In this document: positions 25,746-34,855 of the stretch, one piece after another
Layout: the number at the start of each line of letters is the position of its first letter
Position numbering within the stretch: the first letter of the stretch is position 1
DNA from: Peptoniphilus_A genitalis
Lineage (GTDB): Bacteria > Bacillota > Clostridia > Tissierellales > Peptoniphilaceae
Length of the DNA stretch: 64,000 bases
NCBI RefSeq assembly: GCF_949769225.1
Contig: NZ_CATKPB010000003.1
Reading direction: 5' to 3' (one strand)
Translations under genes and position numbers: made by a program
The notes under the pieces: model-generated
What the model was told of the DNA's origin: nothing
The model's database searches: none
Seen by the model: the letters and a program-made list of their open reading frames with translations, nothing else

Positions 25746-27410
25746 TTATTCAAGAGATATGATGTAGTAGTAAATTGGTTGATCGCCTTCTATTACATCT
25801 ATATCAATGTCTGGATATTTTTCTTCTATTGCTTCGCGAACTACTTCTGCATCTTCTTCACTTACATCTTCTCCATAGAAAAGTGTAACAAGAGAAATGT
25901 CTTCGTCCATTAGCTTGTCCACAGTGTCTGTAACAACATCATAGACAGTCTTGCCGCTGGAAATTATATCCTTTGCTGCAATACCTATAATGTCGTCCTT
26001 GTGAATTTCTTTTCCATTGATTGTGGTGTCTCTAACTGCATAAGTTATTGATGCGTCGATTACACTAGCCACTGCTTCCATCATATTTTCTTTGTTTTCT
26101 TCTTTTGAATCATCTTCATTGAAGGCAAGCATAGCTGCTATACCTTGCGGAACAGATTTTGATGGAATTACAATGATTTCTCTGTCAGAAATATCCCTAG
26201 CTTGTTCTGCTGATAAAATTATGTTGCTGTTATTTGGAATTAGGTAGATTACCTTGCCACCAACCTTGTCAACTCCCTTTAAGAAGTCTTCTGTTGATGG
26301 GTTCATTGTTTGTCCACCTGCAACAACATAGTCAACGCCAAGAGATTTGAAAGTTTCTGTCATTCCATCTCCCATGGAAACAGTGATGAAAGAATAATCT
26401 TTTTCTTCGATTAACCCTTCCTCTTCTTCTCTCTTTTTAGCTTCAGCAACTTCTGCATCATCAAAGAGAACTTCCCTGTGTTGGTATCTCATGTTGTCGA
26501 TTTTGATATCTTGAAGTAGTCCAAGCTCGCAAGCATGTTGCAATACAATTCCTGGGTCATTTGTGTGAACGTGAACCTTAATAAGATGAGTCCCGCCACC
26601 ACCAACTACTAGAAGGCAATCTCCTAGCGGAGAAATTTTTTCTCTTAGGGCATCAATATCTTCGTAGTCAGTATTTATAATAAATTCTGTACAGTAACCA
26701 TATTTTAAAGAAGTGTCAGCTTCAGTGAATTGGACTTCTTTTTGGGCCTTTTTCTTTAGGGTTTCATCTTCACTTTGGTCAGCAATGTCTTCGCCCTTTA
26801 GGACCTTAAGAGCCCCTTCAAGTAGGACAACAAGACCCTTACCACCAGCATCAACAACACCAGCTTCCTTTAAAACTTCAAGTTGATTTGGTGTGTTATC
26901 TAGGGATTTATTTGCTTCTACAATTACATCTTCTAAAAATGTAATTGTATCTTCAGCCTTTTTATAATGTCTAATAGCAAAGTCAGCAGTTTCTCTTCCA
27001 ACTGTTAGAATTGTTCCTTCAATTGGTTTCATAACAGCCTTGTAAGTTGTTTCACTTGCCTTCTTGAAGGCATGAGCAAGGTCTGAAGTAGTCGCTTCAT
27101 CTATTCCTTCTAGGCCTTCTGATAAACCTCTAAGAAGTTGTGAAAGAATAACACCACTGTTACCCCTAGCTCCCATAAGAGCACCACGAGCTGCAGCAGC
27201 TGAAACATCTCCAGCAGTAAAATCTCCCTCTAAGCTTTCAATTTGTTTTAAGGCAGATTTTGATGTAAGGCTCATATTAGTTCCTGTATCTCCATCTGGA
27301 ACAGGGAACACGTTAAGGGCGTTGACCTCTTCCTTTCTGGATATTAGATAATTTACGGCTCCCTTAAAAATTTCTTTTAATAGGGGACCATTAATTTTAT
27401 TTATTTCCAA
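25746..27410 (-). CDS. fakA: Fatty acid kinase catalytic subunit FakA (YloV/DAK2 family)
   Basis: Of 554 residues. FakA phosphorylates exogenous fatty acids held by a FakB carrier, feeding PlsX/PlsY. The N-terminal DAK2 (dihydroxyacetone-kinase-like) domain has NALNVFPVPDGDTGTNMSLT with its ATP/Mg aspartates, and RGNSGVILSQLLRG. The middle and C-terminal FakA domains follow, with VGGGGTHLIKVHVHTNDPG and the VSMGDGMTE region. The length fits the 540-560 norm. It is 13 bp downstream of yloU. No fakB is in the window. Confidence 0.93.
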   Translation of the reverse strand: MEINKINGPLLKEIFKGAVNYLISRKEEVNALNVFPVPDGDTGTNMSLTSKSALKQIESLEGDFTAGDVSAAAARGALMGARGNSGVILSQLLRGLSEGLEGIDEATTSDLAHAFKKASETTYKAVMKPIEGTILTVGRETADFAIRHYKKAEDTITFLEDVIVEANKSLDNTPNQLEVLKEAGVVDAGGKGLVVLLEGALKVLKGEDIADQSEDETLKKKAQKEVQFTEADTSLKYGYCTEFIINTDYEDIDALREKISPLGDCLLVVGGGGTHLIKVHVHTNDPGIVLQHACELGLLQDIKIDNMRYQHREVLFDDAEVAEAKKREEEEGLIEEKDYSFITVSMGDGMTETFKSLGVDYVVAGGQTMNPSTEDFLKGVDKVGGKVIYLIPNNSNIILSAEQARDISDREIIVIPSKSVPQGIAAMLAFNEDDSKEENKENMMEAVASVIDASITYAVRDTTINGKEIHKDDIIGIAAKDIISSGKTVYDVVTDTVDKLMDEDISLVTLFYGEDVSEEDAEVVREAIEEKYPDIDIDVIEGDQPIYYYIISLE

Positions 27411-27423
27411 AATCTTACCTCCA

Positions 27424-27777
27424 CTACTTAAGTCTAATACCTTCTACTAGGACTTCAATGTTGTCAACTTCAAGTCCTGTTAAATTTTCTATATTAAACT
27501 TAACTCTCTCTATAATATTTTCACCAACAGTAGAAATTTTAACTCCATATTCTAGTACAACGTGAAGTTCTATAGAAATTTCATTTTCGTCAGTCTTTAC
27601 TACAATTCCCTTTGAAAGATTTTCGAATCTCAATAATTCAAAAATTCCATCTGCGGCATTTTTTGATGCCATTCCAACAATTCCGTAGGATTCCATAGCT
27701 GAGATTCCTGCTATGTTTGCAAGTACGCTATCTTCTATTACAATATTTCCAAGTTCTCTATTTATAATTGCCGGCAT
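27424..27777 (-). CDS. yloU: Asp23/Gls24 family protein YloU
   Basis: A 117-residue Asp23/Gls24 family protein: LGNIVIEDSVLANIAGISAMESYGIVGM at the start is the family signature, read here as two blocks, and VVLEYGVKI follows. In staphylococci the relative Asp23 is a membrane-associated cell-envelope stress protein; the YloU branch is encoded beside fakA in most Firmicutes. GGAGGTG stands 6 nt before the ATG, and a TATAAT (27801-27806) just upstream is the likely shared promoter of yloU-fakA. Confidence 0.9.
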   Translation of the reverse strand: MPAIINRELGNIVIEDSVLANIAGISAMESYGIVGMASKNAADGIFELLRFENLSKGIVVKTDENEISIELHVVLEYGVKISTVGENIIERVKFNIENLTGLEVDNIEVLVEGIRLK

Positions 27778-27800
27778 GAGGGCACCTCCTTATCTAGTAC

Positions 27801-27806
27801 ATTATA
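27801..27806 (-). promoter_or_regulatory. -10 box of the yloU-fakA promoter
   Basis: Consensus TATAAT on the minus strand, 24 bp before the yloU start; no convincing -35 at 16-18 bp spacing. Confidence 0.5.
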
Positions 27807-27896
27807 TCAGAACTTGTCCCATATTAACAGATTTTCAAAATATCCTTTGTAAAAAATTAGAATTTAGTGTAAAATAATAACATATTGAAAAAATAT

Positions 27897-27925
27897 TTGC
27901 ACTTAGCGGGCTTTTTTGATAAAAT
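27897..27925 (+). promoter_or_regulatory. rpmB promoter
   Basis: Plus-strand TTGCAC (27897-27902), 17-bp spacer, TAAAAT (27920-27925), about 32 bp before the rpmB ATG. Divergent from the yloU promoter. Confidence 0.5.
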
Positions 27926-27957
27926 ATTGTCTGCTTAATAACTAAAGGAGGTGCGTT

Positions 27958-28149
27958 ATGGCTAAAAGATGTGAAATTTGTGGAAAAGAAAAATCATTTG
28001 GAAATAAAATCTCTTTCTCTCACTCTCGTTCTAACAGAAGCTGGTCTCCTAACATTAGAAGAGTTAAGGCTGTAGTTAATGGATCAAGAAAAAGAATTAA
28101 CGTATGTACTAGATGCCTAAGATCTGGTAAAGTCGAAAGAGCTATATAA
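27958..28149 (+). CDS. rpmB: 50S ribosomal protein L28
   Basis: A 63-residue basic protein of the large ribosomal subunit. It opens with AKRCEICGKEKSFGNKISFSH, has the CxxC of zinc-binding L28 forms (CEICG near 5-8) and a second Cys pair near the end (CTRCLR). Preceded by AAAGGAGG at an ideal distance and followed at once by its terminator. The rpmB / yloU-fakA divergent arrangement is conserved in Firmicutes. Confidence 0.98.
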   Translation: MAKRCEICGKEKSFGNKISFSHSRSNRSWSPNIRRVKAVVNGSRKRINVCTRCLRSGKVERAI

Positions 28150-28151
28150 AT

Positions 28152-28178
28152 AAGGGTCTTGGTTAAGATCCTTTTTTT
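28152..28178 (+). terminator. rpmB terminator
   Basis: Plus-strand stem AAGGGTCTT / AAGATCCTT around GGTT, then a run of seven T, starting 3 bp after the rpmB stop codon. Confidence 0.88.
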
Positions 28179-28218
28179 ATTTAGGATTTACATATTCTCC
28201 CTAATGGAGCTTAATGAG

Positions 28219-28250
28219 AAATCCCCTTGAGCAGTCAAGGGGATTTTTTA
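28219..28250. terminator. Bidirectional terminator between rpmB and folC
   Basis: Perfect 12-bp stem AAATCCCCTTGA (28219-28230) / TCAAGGGGATTT (28235-28246) with a GCAG loop. T-rich tails on both strands let it end folC (minus) and back up rpmB (plus). Confidence 0.9.
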
Positions 28251-28258
28251 TTGCAATT

Positions 28259-29536
28259 TTAATTTAATTTTTCTAAAATAATTTTTCTTATGTCTTTGAT
28301 AAGGTAGAGAGACCCACACCAGAGAATCATATCGCCTTCACCTGCAAGTTCAAGAGTTTTTTCTACTGCTTCCTTCCTGTTCTTGATGGCAAAAATTTCT
28401 TTGTCTGAAATTTCTTTAAATTCCTTTTCTAGTAAATCAATGTCTGTGAACCTATCGCTATCAATTTCTGTCAAGATAATTTTATCTGCAAGCCCCTCAA
28501 TTTTTTCTAAGATGTGCTTGTGGTCCTTATCCTTTAAGAGAGAGAAACCTAAAATCAATTTATTGTAAGTGAACTTCTTTACACTTTTTTCTATTCCTTC
28601 AATGGAGTCTAGGTTATGGGACCCATCAACTACAATAAGAGGATCTCTTGAAAGACATTCTGTCCTTCCAATGTTCTCTGCCCTCTTAAGTCCCTCTTTT
28701 ATTTTGTCTGGATCTAACTTATAGTCCTTTCTTAAATATTCCAAAACCATAAGAGCAAGAGCTGCGTTATAGGCTTGGTGGTCTCCTATAAGAGAAATTT
28801 CTACATCCTTATATGTTCTAAAGTTAAATTTGTTTCCATATTCGTTAGAAGAAATTATTTCAACTTCGCCAGATTCGAAGTCACTAAAGCTAGAAGACTT
28901 TTCCTTTGAGATTTTCTTTAACTCTTCCTTTGCTTCTTCAGCTTGAGGATAAGAGAAGACATGAGAATTTTCTTTTATTATTCCACCCTTTTCACGAGCA
29001 ATTTTTTCTAGGCTGTCTCCCAAGATATTTGCATGATCAAGGGCTATGTGACAAAAGACTGGAATAGATTTTTCCATTACATTCGTTGCATCAACTCGTC
29101 CTCCCATACCAACTTCCATTACTGCAAAGTCCAAATTTTTTCTTGCAAAGTAAATATAAGCTATGGAAGTTAAAATTTCAAAGCCACTTACAAAAATTTC
29201 TTTCTTATCAAGTTCTTCAACTTCTTTTCTAACTTCACTGGCAAGCTTTGCAAAATCCTCTTCACTTATGACTTCCCTATTAACTTCTATCTCTTCACGT
29301 ATGTTTGTTATATAGGGCGATGTGAACTTGCCCACTGAATAATTATTTTCTATGAGGGCGTTAGTGATAAAACTTGCTACTGATCCCTTGCCATTGGTTC
29401 CTGTTATGTGAATTATTTTTAATTTATCTTGAGGCTTATTAAAAATTTTTAAAAGAGCCTTTATGTTATCTAGGGTAAATTCTCCAAGAGGTATGTTTCT
29501 ATTTTCAAGCCAAGCTACCGCTTCTTTGTAATCCAT
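28259..29536 (-). CDS. folC: Folylpolyglutamate/dihydrofolate synthase
   Basis: About 425 residues; an ATP-dependent Mur-ligase-fold enzyme that adds glutamates to folates. P-loop ITGTNGKGSVASFI near 43-56, the AVMEVGMGGRVDATN block, LDHANILG, and the FSLLKDKDHKH region of the C-terminal domain. I take the ATG at 29536, which has GGAAGG 5 nt upstream and begins DYKEAVAWLE as the family does; the frame is open 23 codons further without a ribosome site. It ends at the bidirectional terminator. Confidence 0.95.
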   Translation of the reverse strand: MDYKEAVAWLENRNIPLGEFTLDNIKALLKIFNKPQDKLKIIHITGTNGKGSVASFITNALIENNYSVGKFTSPYITNIREEIEVNREVISEEDFAKLASEVRKEVEELDKKEIFVSGFEILTSIAYIYFARKNLDFAVMEVGMGGRVDATNVMEKSIPVFCHIALDHANILGDSLEKIAREKGGIIKENSHVFSYPQAEEAKEELKKISKEKSSSFSDFESGEVEIISSNEYGNKFNFRTYKDVEISLIGDHQAYNAALALMVLEYLRKDYKLDPDKIKEGLKRAENIGRTECLSRDPLIVVDGSHNLDSIEGIEKSVKKFTYNKLILGFSLLKDKDHKHILEKIEGLADKIILTEIDSDRFTDIDLLEKEFKEISDKEIFAIKNRKEAVEKTLELAGEGDMILWCGSLYLIKDIRKIILEKLN

Positions 29537-29617
29537 GTCAACCTTCCTTTCAATAATACTGATAATATCAAAATATTTGTATCTAATCAATAATTTGTGT
29601 ATCAAAATCCTTCCCGA

Positions 29618-29626
29618 TGTGGTAGA
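29618..29626 (+). promoter_or_regulatory. brnQ promoter, extended -10
   Basis: Plus-strand TGGTAGAAT, an extended -10 (TGnTAnAAT) about 32 bp before the brnQ ATG. No clear -35. Confidence 0.45.
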
Positions 29627-29657
29627 ATAGAAAAAATATTATTATGGAGGTAAAAAG

Positions 29658-30965
29658 ATGAACAATGAAATCAAGACGAAAGATTTATTTATTATCGGCT
29701 TCGCATTATTCGCAATGTTCTTCGGAGCTGGAAACTTAATCTTTCCGCCTTATCTAGGTTTATTGTCGGGCCACCAATGGTGGATAGGATTTTTAGGTTT
29801 TACGATTACAGATGCAGGCCTAGGCCTACTGGCAATTATAGCCCTATCTAAGTATGAAGGTAACCTCAACGTCCTCGCTTCAAGGATTAACAAGACTTTT
29901 GCAATTATAATTTCTACCGCAATTATTTTATGTATTGGACCTTTCTTGGCAACTCCAAGAACTGCTGCTACTACTTATGAAATTGCAATCTTGCCAATCT
30001 TTGGTGAGGCCTTTAACAGGTACTTATTCTCTGTTATCTTCTTCGTTATTGCTTGTCTACTAAGTATTAGACCTAGCAAGGTTGTTGACATTGTTGGAAA
30101 GTTCCTTACTCCTTCACTTTTACTTTGTATGGCAGTCCTAATTGTTAAGGGAATAATTACTCCAATTGGAGAAGTTGCAGACACTACAATGATCGACAAT
30201 GTTCTTAAGAAGGGTATCACTGATGGCTACCAAACAATGGATGCCATTGCAAGTTGTATGTTTGCCCTTGTTGTTATTGGCGCTGTTAAATCAAGAAATT
30301 ATTCTTCACAAAAAATTGAGATCAAGGCAACTATTTTATCAAGTGTTATTGCCGTAATCTTATTGGCACTTATCTACGGAGGTCTATTATATCTTGGAGC
30401 TCAAACTTCAAGTCTTGGCATCTACAATGCTGATACTGATTCAACTCTACTTCTTGTTGATATTACTAACAGAGTTCTTGGCGGCATCGGTGTTTATATA
30501 CTTGGTATTATTACTGCACTTGCCTGTCTTACAACTGCTATTGGACTTATTTCTGCAACAGGTAACTTCTTTAACGACTTAACTTTCAACAAAATTTCTT
30601 ATGAAAGAGTTGTCGTTATTTGTTCCATTGTTTCATGTTTGATATCAATGCTTGGTGTTACACAAATCATTAAAATTTCTGCACCAATCCTTGAAGTTAT
30701 TTATCCATGTGCAATGACAATAGTTTTCCTAGGACTATTTAATGAAAAAATTAAAGACGACTTAGTGTTTAAGGTTCCTTCTCTTGTTTCACTACTATTT
30801 GGTTTCTTATTTGTTCTACAAGGCAAGAAACTTCTTGGTGGATTTGGAGAGATGTTAACAAAGTTACCACTTACTGAGTTTGGTCTTGGTTGGGTGTGCC
30901 CAATGCTTATTGGACTTGTAGTCGCTCTTGCAATTGCATCTACAAGACATCCAAAGGAAGCTTAA
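29658..30965 (+). CDS. brnQ: Branched-chain amino acid transporter BrnQ
   Basis: A 435-residue membrane protein with 12 hydrophobic segments, of the LIVCS family of cation-coupled Leu/Ile/Val symporters. It begins near FIIGFALFAMFFGAGNLIFP, the BrnQ signature, followed by a second family block GPFLATPRTAATTYE near 95-109. Length is normal (430-450). GGAGG precedes the ATG. A single-gene plus-strand unit with its own promoter and bidirectional terminator. Confidence 0.95.
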   Translation: MNNEIKTKDLFIIGFALFAMFFGAGNLIFPPYLGLLSGHQWWIGFLGFTITDAGLGLLAIIALSKYEGNLNVLASRINKTFAIIISTAIILCIGPFLATPRTAATTYEIAILPIFGEAFNRYLFSVIFFVIACLLSIRPSKVVDIVGKFLTPSLLLCMAVLIVKGIITPIGEVADTTMIDNVLKKGITDGYQTMDAIASCMFALVVIGAVKSRNYSSQKIEIKATILSSVIAVILLALIYGGLLYLGAQTSSLGIYNADTDSTLLLVDITNRVLGGIGVYILGIITALACLTTAIGLISATGNFFNDLTFNKISYERVVVICSIVSCLISMLGVTQIIKISAPILEVIYPCAMTIVFLGLFNEKIKDDLVFKVPSLVSLLFGFLFVLQGKKLLGGFGEMLTKLPLTEFGLGWVCPMLIGLVVALAIASTRHPKEA

Positions 30966-30988
30966 AAAAATTTAAAATTAGCAAAAAG

Positions 30989-31027
30989 AAAAACTCTTAT
31001 TACTTATTAAGTAACAAGAGTTTTTTT
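30989..31027. terminator. Bidirectional terminator between brnQ and radA
   Basis: Stem AAACTCTTATTACTT / AAGTAACAAGAGTTT (one mismatch) with a short ATT loop; T run on the plus strand and T-rich minus-strand continuation. It serves the convergent brnQ and radA ends. Confidence 0.85.
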
Positions 31028-31038
31028 ATTATCTAAAT

Positions 31039-32418
31039 TTATAAATTAAATATTTTCCCTAGGACTTCAGAGATAGTTGACATCTTAATGACTTCTAAGT
31101 CCTTGTAGTTTTCTTCCTTCACATTAGAATATTTGGAGACGTAAGCTTTTTTGAAGCCCATTCGCTCTGCTTCCTTAAGTCTTACGTCGAGGCTTGGAAC
31201 ATTTTTTAGTTCTCCTGTAAGCCCCACATCGGCAATGAAAACTGAGTTGGCTTCAACGGGCTGGTTGAGAGTTGATGAAACAATGGAAACCATTACAGAA
31301 AGGTTCGAAGCCTGTTCCTTAACTTTTATGCCACCAGTTGACTTGACTACAATATTTTTGTCTAAGAAGGTAATACCTGCCCTCTCTTCAAGAATTGAAA
31401 CAAGAGTGTTTAGGTGTTCCCTTCTCACTGACTCAGAAATTCTTGATGGATAAGGTAGGAAGGACTTAGAGGCAAGGGCTTCTGTCTCAAGAATTATTGG
31501 CCTTGTTCCCTCTCTTATAACCGAAAGAGAGGAACCTGGCACTTGCTCTGCTACCGACCTCTTAGTCATAAAGTATTCTGAAGGGTTGTCGATTGAGATC
31601 ATTCCCTTTTCTGTCATGGAGAAAAACCCAATTTCACCAGTAGACCCATATCTGTTCTTTGTTGTCATAAGTGACCTCAAGTCCTCTGATGAGTCGCCAT
31701 CAATTAAGAGGACAGTATCCACTAAGTGCTCCAGACTTCTAACACCTGCAAGTTCATCTTGCTTAGTCATTTGACCAACTAAGAAAACCATGCGGGGTTT
31801 TTCTAGGTCCTTGGCAACTTCTGTCATCTTGTAGGCACACTCCATGGTTTGAGTTGGTGTGCCAGGTCTTTGTGGAAACTCATCAAGAGTAAAGGTTTGA
31901 ATTGAATCTATGATTATAAGTTGGGGATCAATTTTTTCAACTTGGTCCAAAACAGAGTTAAGTGATGTCACAGAGTAGACCCAAATATTTTCTGAAAGCT
32001 TGTCGAGAATCCTCTCAGCTCTCATCTTAATTTGTGTCTCTGATTCTTCTCCCGATGCGTAAAGAACCCTCATACCCTTGTTGGCAAGGTCATTGGCAAC
32101 CTGCATAAGAAGAGTTGACTTACCTGAACCAGGCTTTGCCGTCAAGATGCTAACAGAATCACGAACGATTCCCCCGCCCATGACCCTGTTAAATTCTTCT
32201 ATGCCAGTCTTGACTCTCTCATCTGAAGAAACTGCAACAGTATTTAATTTTTGTGCATCTTTTTTAACTTTTTTGGTCCTTGTGGAAGTCTTTCCTGATG
32301 AAGACTCTTCTTCCTTTTCTTCTAAGCTATTCCAAGAACCACAGTTGGGACACTTCCCAAAAAATCCATGGGAAATGTAGCCGCATTTATTACATTGATA
32401 GACTATTTTCTTTTTCAT
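31039..32418 (-). CDS. radA: DNA repair protein RadA (Sms)
   Basis: Of 459 residues; a RecA-like helicase for recombination intermediates. N-terminal zinc finger CxxC...CPNC (CNKCGY at 9-14; CPNCGSW near 23-29), Walker A (TAKPGSGKSTLLMQ), the RadA-specific KNRYGSTGEIGFF motif, and a C-terminal Lon-protease-like P domain (LNQPVEANSVFIADVGLTGE). It overlaps the clpC 3' end by 29 bp and is the last gene of the ctsR operon; this order is common in Firmicutes. Confidence 0.97.
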   Translation of the reverse strand: MKKKIVYQCNKCGYISHGFFGKCPNCGSWNSLEEKEEESSSGKTSTRTKKVKKDAQKLNTVAVSSDERVKTGIEEFNRVMGGGIVRDSVSILTAKPGSGKSTLLMQVANDLANKGMRVLYASGEESETQIKMRAERILDKLSENIWVYSVTSLNSVLDQVEKIDPQLIIIDSIQTFTLDEFPQRPGTPTQTMECAYKMTEVAKDLEKPRMVFLVGQMTKQDELAGVRSLEHLVDTVLLIDGDSSEDLRSLMTTKNRYGSTGEIGFFSMTEKGMISIDNPSEYFMTKRSVAEQVPGSSLSVIREGTRPIILETEALASKSFLPYPSRISESVRREHLNTLVSILEERAGITFLDKNIVVKSTGGIKVKEQASNLSVMVSIVSSTLNQPVEANSVFIADVGLTGELKNVPSLDVRLKEAERMGFKKAYVSKYSNVKEENYKDLEVIKMSTISEVLGKIFNL

Positions 32419-34855
32419 CTTTCGCCTTTTTTGTCTTCTTTAGCTTTTTTATTTGAACCTTCTTGTATTTAACATCTACAGAAATTACGTCGCCATCCTT
32501 GATGCTTCCATCTAAGAATTCATCGGCAATCTTATCTTCAATTAATTTTGTAATAGTTCTTTGAAGAGGTCTTGCACCAAAGACCTTATCATAGCCCTCA
32601 TCAACTAGGAAGTTGATAAGTTTATTTGTGTATCTTGCCTTAATGCCCATGTCCTTAAGTCTAAGGTTTAAAGTATCAAGCATCTTCTTAACAATTTCCT
32701 TGATTTCAGTTTTTTCAAGAGCCTTAAAGATTACAACATCATCAACCCTGTTTAAGAATTCTGGCTTAAACATATCCTTTAAGGACTGGTCTATAATCTT
32801 CTTCATGTTTTCAAACTCACTTTTCTTTGCAGAGTCTTCTGAAGTTGAGAAACCTAAAACTGAATTCTTGGCCAAGAGGTTGGCACCTGCGTTGGATGTC
32901 ATAATTATAACTGTGTCTTTGAAGTTTACAGTTCTTCCCTTGGAGTCAGTTAACCTTCCTTCATCAAGAATTTGTAGCAAGATGTTAAATATATCTGGGT
33001 GGGCCTTTTCAATTTCATCTAAAAGAATTACTGAATAAGGGTTTGTCCTAACAGCTTCTGTGAGCTCGCCACCTTCTTCGTAACCAACATACCCTGGAGG
33101 TGAACCCACAAGTCTTGATACAGTGAATTTTTCCATGTATTCAGACATGTCGAACCTAATCATGTTTTCTTCTTTTCCAAATAAGTTTTTAGCTAGGCTC
33201 TTTGCAAGATAAGTTTTACCAACACCAGTTGGACCAACAAAGATGAAGGAACCTATTGGCTTATTTGGATCCTTAAGCCCAATTCGTGACCTCTTTATAG
33301 CCTTGGCAAGTACCTCAAGAGCTTGGTCTTGACCCTTTACGTCTTCTTTTAGTTTGATGTCAAGGTCTCTTAATTTTTCTGTCTCTTCTTCTGTCATTTC
33401 TGTAACAGGAACCTTGGACCAATCAGAAACTATGTCAGCTATAAGTTCTGGAGAAACTTCCTTTTTGGATTCTTTTTCTCTAAATTCAGCTCTCTTATCT
33501 TCTAGTTCCTTCTCAACTTTCTTCTGTTCATCTCTAAGGTTAGCTGCAAGTTCATAGTCTTGGTCTCTCACGGCTTGATTTTTCTTTTCTTCAATATCTT
33601 CAAGGTCAAGCTTATATTTTTCTTCAAACTCTGGGACCTTGTAGGACTCTATTTTTAATTTTGAGCTTGCTTCATCAATTAGGTCAATGGCCTTGTCTGG
33701 CAAAAATCTGTCATTTAGGTATCTGTCAGAATATTTTACAGCAGCTTCAATGCTTTCATCTGGAATTATCACATGGTGGTGGTCTTCATAAATCTTTTTA
33801 AGACCTTGGATGATTTTAATTGAATCCTCTGTGCTTGGTTCATCAACCATTATTGGCATAAGCCTTCTCTCAAAGGCAGAGTCTTTTTCAATTTTTTGCC
33901 TGTATTCTGTAATTGTTGTAGCTCCAATAATTTGTAGGACAGACTTTGTAAGCATTGGTTTTAAAATATTTGAAGCATCGAGGGATCCTTCAGCTGACCC
34001 CGCACCAATGATGACGTGCATTTCATCAATGAATAAAATAATATTTTTATTCTTGCTTGCCTCCTTAGTTACATTTTTTAATCTCTCTTCGAAGTCTCCC
34101 CTGTATTTTGCTCCAGCGATAAGTTGAGAAATATCAAGGGTTAATATAATTTTGTCCTTCATAATTTCTGGAACATTTCCTGCAACAATTTCTGCGGCAA
34201 GTCCCTCAGCTATTGCAGTTTTACCAACACCTGGTTCTCCAATTAGGACTGGGTTGTTTTTTGTCCTTCTTGATAGGACTTGGATAACTCTTTTTATTTC
34301 CTTTTCTCTTCCAATTACAGGGTCAATTTTTCCCTCTTCAGCCTTTTTATTTAGGTTTGTTGTATATTTTTCTAGGGCTTCTGACCCAGCTTCGTCGCCT
34401 TCTTCATAATCTTCATAGTCTTCCATATTATTTAAAATATCATTTTCAAGACTCATGACATCAATACCCAGTCTCTTTAAAACTAGGATGGCAACTCCTT
34501 GGCCTTCTCTTAGGATGCCAAGGAGAAGGTGGTCAGTTGACACTGTGTTCTCGCCCATTTCTCTTGACACTTCAAAGGCAAGTTCAAAGATTCTCTTAGT
34601 CCTTGGAGTGTAAGCAATGCTTGACACAACTGGACCCTGACCTTGGCTAACTATATCCATAGTAGTTTCCTTTGCCTTCTTGTAATCTATTCCAAGCTTT
34701 GAAAGTATATGAGCTCCTGCATCTGTTCCTTCTCGCAAAATTCCAAGAAGGATGTGTTCTGACCCTATATATGAATGCCTCTGTTCCCTTGCTTCTTGCT
34801 GAGCAAAGAGGATGGCTTTTTGTGATTTTTCACTAAACTTTCCAAACATACTCAT
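32390..34855 (-). CDS. clpC: ATP-dependent Clp protease ATPase subunit ClpC
   Basis: An 821-residue HSP100 unfoldase that feeds ClpP. Two N-domain repeats (residues 1-145), AAA1 with Walker A GEPGVGKTAIAEG, a UVR middle domain near 425-450 (for McsA-type adaptors) and AAA2 with GPTGVGKTYLAK. In the N domain the two positions that bind phosphoarginine in Bacillus ClpC read SEH and TDH; the usual second Glu is Asp here. AAGGAGG lies upstream, and it overlaps mcsB by 4 bp. Confidence 0.97.
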   Translation of the reverse strand: MSMFGKFSEKSQKAILFAQQEAREQRHSYIGSEHILLGILREGTDAGAHILSKLGIDYKKAKETTMDIVSQGQGPVVSSIAYTPRTKRIFELAFEVSREMGENTVSTDHLLLGILREGQGVAILVLKRLGIDVMSLENDILNNMEDYEDYEEGDEAGSEALEKYTTNLNKKAEEGKIDPVIGREKEIKRVIQVLSRRTKNNPVLIGEPGVGKTAIAEGLAAEIVAGNVPEIMKDKIILTLDISQLIAGAKYRGDFEERLKNVTKEASKNKNIILFIDEMHVIIGAGSAEGSLDASNILKPMLTKSVLQIIGATTITEYRQKIEKDSAFERRLMPIMVDEPSTEDSIKIIQGLKKIYEDHHHVIIPDESIEAAVKYSDRYLNDRFLPDKAIDLIDEASSKLKIESYKVPEFEEKYKLDLEDIEEKKNQAVRDQDYELAANLRDEQKKVEKELEDKRAEFREKESKKEVSPELIADIVSDWSKVPVTEMTEEETEKLRDLDIKLKEDVKGQDQALEVLAKAIKRSRIGLKDPNKPIGSFIFVGPTGVGKTYLAKSLAKNLFGKEENMIRFDMSEYMEKFTVSRLVGSPPGYVGYEEGGELTEAVRTNPYSVILLDEIEKAHPDIFNILLQILDEGRLTDSKGRTVNFKDTVIIMTSNAGANLLAKNSVLGFSTSEDSAKKSEFENMKKIIDQSLKDMFKPEFLNRVDDVVIFKALEKTEIKEIVKKMLDTLNLRLKDMGIKARYTNKLINFLVDEGYDKVFGARPLQRTITKLIEDKIADEFLDGSIKDGDVISVDVKYKKVQIKKLKKTKKAKDEKENSLSM

